Part shown: positions 48,601 through 57,600 of the stretch, one piece after another
How the letters are laid out: each line of letters opens with the position of its first letter
Position numbering within the stretch: the stretch's first letter is position 1
Source: Maratus speciosus
Lineage: Eukaryota; Arthropoda; Arachnida; Araneae; Salticidae
Length of the DNA stretch: 64,000 nt
NCBI GenBank assembly: GCA_963932465.1
Contig: OZ010798.1
Coordinates: 22,268,918 to 22,332,917, forward strand
Direction: 5' to 3'
Notes under the pieces: model-generated
What the model was told of the DNA's origin: nothing
Databases searched by the model: none
Seen by the model: the letters and a program-made list of their open reading frames with translations, nothing else
Position numbers and translations under genes: made by a program

Positions 48601-51600
48601 TTGAATGAGCGAGTTGGTTGCGAAAAATAACCTGAAACTTGTCAATCGATCTCGAGAAAAGAATAGTGAAATTTGTCTTTAGGTCGCGGGAAAAAATCGT
48701 GAATTTCAACCATCTTTCATGGTAAAAAGCTCGCCAGATGTGTCAATCGGTCACACGAAAATATCACGGAATTTCCAAGGCATTCGCAGGAGTTGATCAT
48801 AGTTTCAAAATCCAAAATTTTCCAGAAAAGGGTGAAATTTTTTTGGGGACGTGAGCCTCCCGCCCGCGATATACTTTTGAGCGGGATTTTAAAATTTTAG
48901 GCTCGAATCCCGCCCTGAAATTCCACACCTGTAAAGATTTATCCAAAAAATTATTATTTTGAAAATAACAATATAAATACAGGAGTGATGGCAAACAAGT
49001 TAAGTAAAAAAAAAATCAGCAAACATTAAGACAAATATGATGATGAAAAATTTATTAGAAGCTTAAAATAGTCAGGATAAAATAGTTTATTATGAGCTAA
49101 CCATGTGCTCTGAAGTTATAAATAACCAATCCAGTGAGGTGTTATATTACTTATTAGGCTACAGTTATATTTTTCAAAGGCAGTAAATACAAAACGAAAT
49201 ATTAACTCTACAATGCACAATTTTCTTTTCTCTCCTCCCCCCCCCCCCCCTGGCAAAAATAAAAATAAAATAAACTGCTATATTGATGAAGAAAACGTAT
49301 TTTAAAAATCACATGTGAACTGTTATCCATAATTTAGGAGAAAACTAAAGTGTCCGATGGCTACATTATAATCTGAACAACATAATAACATGAAATTTAA
49401 AGTGTGCCAAATGGCTAATCTATGCATTGTAGGGTTAAAAAAAATTGCCATTTTTCTTTGTTTATTTTATAGTTAAATAACTATTTTAAAACAATATTTC
49501 TTTATAGAGAATAAGTAATTATTAAATATTTTGAAAATTCTTCATTACAGGAGCAGGACCACTGTACACCTGATTTGTGGACCACTGTACCCCAGCAGTG
49601 GCCGGTCCACTGTGCCCCATGTTAAAGTTCAATAAAGACCAGTGTTTTACCTTTCAAAAAAGTTGTTTTGACTTATTTATCCATAACCTTTAATTACTCA
49701 ATAAAGAAAATAGTAGGAGAGCTGTTGAACATTTTTGAGTATGTATTTGAGGCACCCTGAAAATTTGTGCAGCACTTCTTTTGTAATGCCTGAATACAAA
49801 ATCGAATGTCTGGCTGAAGGATCGTGTCCCAAAACCTGTGCCAGACACGTGTCAAGTGCCATTTTTTGACACTACCCCAAAAAAAGTATTTGAGGCACAC
49901 TGAGATTGAAACAGAATAATATTTATACTTAGAAAAAAATATTTTAAAAATGACAGACACTTTAGTCGGGCCAAAAACTGTGCCAGACACGTGTCAAGTG
50001 CCATTTTTTGACTACCCAAAAAAGGTATTTGAGGCACGCTGAGATTGAGGCACAATAATATTTATGCTTAGAAAAAAATATTTTGAAAATGACACACTTT
50101 AGTCGGCACAAAAACTGTGCCAGACACGTGTCAAGTGCCATTTTTTGACTACCCAAAAAAGGTATTTGAGGCACAATAATATTTATGCTTAGAAAAAAAT
50201 ATTTTGAAAATGACAGACACTTTAGTCGGCACAAAAACTGTGCCAGACACGTGTCAAGTGCCATTTTTTGTCTGGCACAGGTTTTGGGCCACGATCCTTC
50301 AGCCAGACATTCGATTTTGTATTCAGGCATTACAAAAGAAGTGTTGCACAAATTTTCAGGGTGCCTCAAATACCTTCCCTAAAATGTTTAACAGCTCTTG
50401 GACTAAAAGTATGATGATGAAAAATTTTACTTTTAGGAACTCAGAACAACCAGTCAGGATAAAAGGGTTCATTCTGAGCTAACGATGTGTTGTGAAGGCT
50501 ATAACTAATGAATCCAGTGTTCTTATCAATTAGCCTAAAAGAAAAGCTTTAAAAATTTAAAAATAAGTAAAATATAAGGGGTGGTCCACTGTGTACTTAG
50601 GTCCACTGTATCCTGGTCTCCCCTACCCCATAGATACATATCCAAGTTCCAAAAAGTATTTATTTTGAAAAGAACTTACTAGACCACGGTAATGATATCG
50701 AGATTTCAATCCTTTCGTGATATTTGTGGTTTTGTGCAGGTGTTGCGCACATACCAGAATATGGGCGAACAGTCTACTGTTCTGATGTACCGCTTTGTTA
50801 ATCAGAGTTCGCCGGGAATCGAAATTGAAAGACTCATTCGAGGATCGGGCATTTCTGATACAATCACTTGTGGACTCCACACCAGTGGATTGTGAATTGT
50901 TTCCCTGTGAGTTGAAATTGAAAGCACATGTACAGTTATTGCTGATGAAATTGATTGATGAATTTTCAAGAAGCAAGTACAATTTATAGATATTTCTTGT
51001 ACATACAGAGGACAGTTACATTTACGACCCTATAATGGAGTGACATATGAATTAAAATATATCGAAAATATCGATATTTGGTCAGCGATATGTTACGATA
51101 TTAAAATTCTGATATTGCCCAGCACTAGTATGCATTATTTTGAATCTACAGGAAACTTGTTAATAAGTGGAAAAAGAATAAGATGAAACATTTTCTGTTT
51201 TTCATCTTTTGATAGAAATATTAAAGAGACTTCAGACATTCCATCTCTTAACAGTTATGTAGCTTGTATATATGAATCGAAATGGTATATAGACTTAGTT
51301 TCAGAAGTCCACAAAGAAGGGGTATACCTGTTAAATTCATGCATCCACATGGCCCATCACCTTTGTACTATTGGCCAGAAAATGACAGTTGTGTTGTGCC
51401 TTTCAATCATATTCTTTGTGCATGTGACATCAATACTACAACTGGTAGAACAGATAAATTTAGTGATCCATCCAGTGCTTTAATAAGCATCAAGTGAGCA
51501 AAACATGAAATGAGAAGGAAATAAGATTGAAAGATAAAGGGAACAAACAAATTTTAAATAAAACAATTTTATAATTTTTCATCAATATTACAATAGTTAA

Positions 51601-54600
51601 CTTTTTTTATTAATTATCATTACTTTAAATTGTTATTGATGTAGATATATTTTTAATAGTATTTCTACTGTGTATGTGCTAAATGTTATTTTGTATAATT
51701 TGAAAGTACGATAATGTTTACTTACTGTATTTTTAATTTAAGAGTTATAATTTTATCATATTTTGTATAATATACAAATATGATTTTGCTATAAAGTGTG
51801 ACTATTTTTAGAATTTTTTCTATCATTTATTTTTTACTTATAATTTACTGAAACTTTGCAATAGATTTCAATTTGTCATGAAAATACTTCTATGTCTTGC
51901 AGGAATTCATTATTAGCATTCCTATTTATTCCTGTAGGATTCCTCTTGTTTTCGGCCACATTAAAAATATATATATCTTTGAGTAAGATAAAACCTTATC
52001 AAACTTTTAGATATAAAGATGTACGATATTTCTGGCAATAAAAGAAATTCAGTAAATTCTGTCTAAGGTGGACTCTGCGTAAGCCGGAAATCTGTCTACA
52101 GCGGAAAATTTTTCAAGTCCCGGCGAATCCATAGAAAATAACATTAATTCTTGCTGCATAAGCCGGAATCTGCCTAACGCGAAAACGGAAACTGTTTTGA
52201 GGTCCCACCGAATTTTGCATAAGGCGGAAAAAAGGATAGTTTAAAAATGAAAGGCATTTCGTTTACGAAACTTTAAAACTGGTTGTATACGTCAAATACT
52301 CAATGTCGAATTCAATAATAATTAAATTCTGTAATACTTCAAAAAAGTTAATTCAAAAGAAGAGAAACTATTTAAATTATAAGGAATTCTTGCTTATGCC
52401 ATTTTTTCCTATAAAAATTTGTATTTAAAGTTATTCTTATCATTACTAGTAGAGTACACATTTATGAAAATATGTGTTGTCTAAAGTAAAGTATATTATG
52501 CTTGTGATGTGTATGCTTGTAGTATAGTATGCAAATGAAGAATTCTGATCTTCACGATTCTGAAAACATTGAAGACAGCGGTGATTTTAAACATTACAGG
52601 ACTGCTTGAGAAGAATTAGGTGACTCGAAAATATTTTTATAGTACAAAGAAAAAAAAAATACCGAGAATAACAGACTTACCTAAAGGAAAAACAAGGATC
52701 GATAAAAGATTTTTTTTGATTCTTTAAACTACTATGTGAAATATGAGGTATGTAATTGTATTGGTTAAATTAAATGATTTTCAATAAATTTGAGAATTAA
52801 AGCAATTTTGTATTGGTAATATTTATTATTGTATTTAAATAATGTTTTACGAAATTATTAAAAACAATAAATTTAATAAAAATTAGGATTTCAATAAAAA
52901 TTTCATTTTAAAGAACGATAATAAAAGTTACGAACGTAAAAAGTTATACGATTTGTGCTTTTTTTGGATGGGGGGGGGGGGAGCTTCTTTGCATAAGCCG
53001 GAATATTGTCTACCACGGAAAATTTTCTCAGTCCCGACCAATTCCGTCTTAGACAGAGTTTACTGTATCAACATTATCTTGTGTTTTCCGTTACTTTTGG
53101 AAGGTTAGTAAAATTGAAATTATTCTTTAAACAAAATACCTGTGAAATGCCCATTAAAATTTTTTTATCAGGCATCAAAACACACTTTGAGCTGCCTACT
53201 TATGCAATTAGATGAAAATTGAAGGGGGAACAATGGGGGAAATCAGCCATTGAAGTTACACCCTTTTTTAATTAAAAAAATGACAAAAAGTCATTTTCTG
53301 ACAGCATTTTAATGGAATCAGCTGCACAAAAATCTGTTTAAATGAAAGTTTACTTTATTCTGAACAAAACAAAAAAAATTTGAAAGATCTAGCTTAAACC
53401 TGAAAGGAGTTAGACTTTTATGTTGTCACATATGCTATTCAAAATGGCAGCAAATTGGCCATCTTGGAAGATATTTAATAGCTCATAACTGACAAACCGT
53501 TTGATCAATTTCAATATGATTGATATTTTTGGAATCAGCATTAAAAAGTCTACAAATTCACCAAATTTTATCAAAATTGATAGTTGTGGGTGATTTTTAG
53601 AAAATTCTGGGTGATTTGACATGGAATGACCCATACAAAAATTTTCGAAATTGTTTATTTTAAGGAGTGAATATAAAAGACAATAAAAAACCATAAATTT
53701 TGCATCATGAATGAACTCGATTGGATAATTAGTTGCTGAGATATTTGTAATTTTATTTTTCACACTGTTCGATTTTTCATGACCCTGTACTTCATTCCAA
53801 TTTCAATTCAAAGATATATTTTAATTGGAAATGAGATGCTTAATCCGACTCAGTAAACTGTTAGTTAATAGGATTATAATTTTTCGAGTTATAAGGATGC
53901 TTCTTTTATCCAATTCGGTACTACTCGATTATCCCGCCAACCAAAAAGCTATCACCAAACTATAAGATTAAATGCCAATAATGGCTTATCATAAATGTCA
54001 AGCATTTAATGCCTCTCCATACCTATAAGGGGATTTACCATAGGGCGGACCCTGTTCTGTCACCAACTTGGCAGTATATCGTCAAATTTTGCAGCCAAAA
54101 GTGACGCCAACTTGGCGGTATCTCTAATATTTCGCCAAATTCCCATATATTTCCATTGTAAACCAATAGCGTTTACTTGCTTACAGAAAATCAACAAATT
54201 GAGATATTTTAATGCAACAAAAAGTAATATTAGCTTAAGGGATTATATTAATTATATTTAAGGAAGTCCAAATAAATTAAATTATGAATAAAAGTAACAT
54301 GGTACAATGCTTAGCAAATATCACATGTTTTATTTTCATGTTTTATATTATCTATATCCATGATGGGTAAGTATTAAGGTGCCCCCCCCCCCCCCCCAAC
54401 GACTAGTTTAAATTTTGAAAATGCTTCCTTCACTTTTTAAAAATAATGAAATGCAACTCCTAGTTGTACTCTGAGATGTTTTGTGAAAATATTCCCTGTA
54501 TTACAGTATTAGGTAGATTTCGTAAGAAATACTACCTATTGCAGTCGTTACCATGGTGCGACTTTTGAAAAATTCCTTCATAACTTTTCATTACATGACC

Positions 54601-54630
54601 CCAGGAACCCAAAACCACCCCCACCTAAAA

Positions 54631-54673
<43 letters not shown>

Positions 54674-57600
54674 GTACTAAATTTTGTCCGCACGATAAAA
54701 GTCGCAATTATGCACGGAACGTCTTCAAACTCGCCAACAACTTTAAGATAGCTAATTTCTCGGCGGGGATTGAAAATGAGCAAAATCGGTCCTAGGAAAT
54801 GGGAATGGGGAAGGTTTAAAATTTTGAATACAGTCTTAACATGATTCTGATAAAACCAGCTTTTACACAACAATGGCAGGAAAAAATAAATATTTTTCGT
54901 TATAGCTGTTGCCAACAATTAAAAAAAAAGCAATAAAATTCTCACCACAACAATTGCTTTTCTAATGCAGTGTTTTCACGTGAAAAATTAAATTAGATAA
55001 GCAGTTTGACGAATTGAAAACAAATTGAATATTACGTCATAAGTTTTCTAGAGCAAGATTTCTGCATGAAAATTCAAAATGAAATAAATAGTTTGACGAA
55101 TTAAAAAAAAACAACGAAATATTGCGTCATATTGAAAATATAATGGACCACAGCAGGTGAATATGTAACGTCATTGAGTTTGAAGAAACATATTAAAACA
55201 TGATAAAAACCCGAGTATGGAAATATTAACATATTTTAACACTTTGAGGTTCTCTGAATTTGATTTAGCCATTTTTAAACCTATTCCATATACATGCGTG
55301 TGTGTATATTAGAATTTTCACAAAATGTTTAGCTTCCTAGAGCTCATTCTTAGCGAAGGAACTGGGTTTATCTTTAATCTTGATTTAAGTTTTGTTGGTG
55401 AATTTACTACTTAACTTCGAAATCTACCTCCGCCTGTAGGCCCGAGCCGGCAGGGATTTTTTTTAAATCTCTGTGCTTGAACTTATAAAAAAATTATAAA
55501 ATTTCCTCATTCTTCAAACTACACAATATGAACTTAAAAAAGTTCTCTGTTTAATTAATAGGTGGCAGATAATAATAATGCAGATGTTACAAGTTTAAAA
55601 TATACATTTTATTTAAATTTCCTAGTACTTTCAGTCTACAGTACCGCAGCCATTGTCAGGGAATACTTTCATTAATTGAAATTCTATTCATTTTAAATAC
55701 AGTGAATTACGTTTAACACGAAACTGAGGGGGCCGAAAAAATTTCTCGTGTTAAAAGAATTTCGCGTTAAAAGATTCATAAAAAAAGAACAAAACTCACA
55801 AATATTTTTGACATCGACCAATTTTACTTCGATTTCCTGTTAAACTACTGATAAGTTGTATCCATTAGGATAAAAAGCAAGTAAAAAAATATTGTTTTTT
55901 GGAGAAAAAATCTGATATCTTTTTTAAGTGTCTTTTTCAGCATTCTGAGGCCTAGCTTGTTTGAACCAAATAAGCAAAGCTGTTTCTAAATCTTCGTGCT
56001 TAGCCGTTCTCATAAGTTTTCTCTCTGGCTTAAATATACTGCACTCAAACATTAACATAATGGGATCCCTGTTTTTTTATTATCGTTGATAAAGTAGAAT
56101 AGGCAAGGCAAAACTCTTTGCAGATTTCTGTTTTGGTCCTTCTTTTGCATGAACTGTATTAAGCAGTTTCATCTTCATTTGAAGCGAAATGACATTTTTT
56201 TTAGCACCGATTTCTCAACCATTGTGCTAATGAAACCTAAACTAATTTACAAAAAATACGAAATTCACTGATTTTCATTCAAAATTCAGTGGTTTTAACA
56301 TAAAATTCACCAATTTTAACACAAAATTCATCAATTTTAACCCAAACTAACTAGCTCGAAAGCAAATTTTTTTCGTGTCAAACGATTTTTGTTTCGTGTT
56401 AAAAGAAAAAAAAAATGTATTAAATTGCATAGTATACTGTCCGGACTGCTATATCATTTCGTGTTAACCGATTTTTCATTTTAAGCGTTTTTGTGTTAAG
56501 CGTATTTCACTGTATGTCATTTCATTCAAAATGGGAGAGTCTATGATTGTTAGGGTAGGTGGAAGTAGAGGTAGTAGGTGCTCTGGATTAAACTTTTGTA
56601 GAGGAAAAATGTTTTTAAATCTGTGTGCTTGAACTCATAAAAAATTATAAAACTTCATTTCCCAATAAAAAAAATCTGTTTACTTAAAAGGTGACAGATA
56701 ATAATACAGATGTTACAAATTTAAAACGTACATTTTATTTAATTTTCCTAGTACTTTCGGTCTGCAATCCCACAGCCATTGTCAGGCAATACTTCCATTA
56801 ATTGCCATTCTATTCATTCTTTTTTAAATACATACATCACTTCATTCGAAATGGGAGAGCCTATGATTCTTAGGGTAGGTGGAAGTAGAAGTAGTAGTGC
56901 TTTGGATTAAACTTTTGTAGAGGAAAAATATTTTCACTACCGATCCATTTATTTTAATATGTCACTTTTGTCATCCTTAGAATTATAGGCTCTCCCATTT
57001 CAAAGTGAAGTCCCATTTCAAAGTGTCCCATTTGAAGTGGCATATTTGAAATGAATAGAATGGCAATTAATGAAAGTATTCCCTGACAATGTCTATGGGA
57101 TTGCGGACCGATAGTACTAGGAAATTTAAATAAAGTGTGTCTTTTAAACTTCTGTATTATTATTGTCACCTTTTTCAGTAAACATAAAACTTTTGTGATT
57201 GAATCAAGGTGGAATATTGCGTTTCGTCTTATGATTTTATTTACTTCTTCATTTTATTTTTGAGAAACACAGATTACTGCAGAATTACACGGTATTTCTT
57301 CTGTGGAGATCATGAAATTCTTTCATCTAAGACAGGTTAGTTAAAGATAGATTACAGTATAGACAGGTTTTCTTAAGCTGGTGTGAGGCCCCTTCGCTAG
57401 TCTCTGAGCATGAGTACTTCCTGTGAGGTGTCCTGCGATTAGAAGTCGATGATGCAACGAAGACTCTGCATCGTGTCGAGCCTGTTTCGATCCCTCGTTA
57501 AAGTTTTATTGAGCCAGGTTTCTGTCGTGCTATTTGGACCTATTTATTTAGGGCCGGATCGGGGTCAAAGCAGAATCTCTTGTGGACACCGTTGCGGCTC

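Larger units (their letters stand above)
47384..50623. mobile_element. TA-targeting element with GGGGAGACCAGG ends and GTACACTGGTCCA repeats
   Basis: GGGGAGACCAGGCTACAGTG at the left and GGGGAGACCAGGATACAGTG at the right, flanked by TA (47382-47383, 50624-50625). Motifs of the type GTACACTGGTCCA occur in clusters near both ends (47575, 47593, 47622; 49557, 49580, 49604, 50583, 50601). Element length is 3240 bp including nested pieces at 47765-48931 and 49700-50410. It splits the transposase-like gene. Confidence 0.82.
46800..51497 (+). pseudogene. Decayed transposase-like gene of the large element
   Basis: Pieces readable in order: [20 protein letters not shown] (about 46835), [16 protein letters not shown] (about 47058), [14 protein letters not shown] (about 47195), [13 protein letters not shown] then a stop and [20 protein letters not shown] up to KMIEKL (47380), a gap for the insertion at 47384-50623, [15 protein letters not shown] (about 50626), then [20 protein letters not shown] and [19 protein letters not shown] to the end. 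The Cys/His-rich part and the C-terminal FMHPHGP-x-YWP-x(2)-D segment recur in many uncharacterised animal proteins. Multiple frameshifts and stops; non-functional. Confidence 0.75.
45526..53632 (+). mobile_element. Large DNA transposon with long inverted terminal repeats (GGGTCATTCCATGTC), heavily interrupted
   Basis: Both ends read inward as GGGTCATTCCATGTCAAATC. The left arm (45526-about 46290) is inverted in about 51835-53632 once the later insertion at 52051-53068 is removed, giving arms of about 770 bp. Between the arms lies a decayed transposase-like gene (46800-51497) read left to right. Insertions into it: 47384-50623 and 52051-53068 are clear. No clean target duplication could be read (flanks TATAT and ATACA). 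I recognise the family from similar uncharacterised genes in other animals but cannot name its superfamily. Confidence 0.78.

Noticed and set aside
49694..50482. Several 65-135-residue ORFs on both strands
   Set aside because: They follow the foldback tandem units and repeat the same phrases; inverted arms produce the mirrored frames.
50623..50989. Opposing ORFs of 64-119 residues
   Set aside because: No recognisable domain; the region interrupts a transposase remnant and ends in a hAT-like terminus, so an insertion is more likely than a gene.
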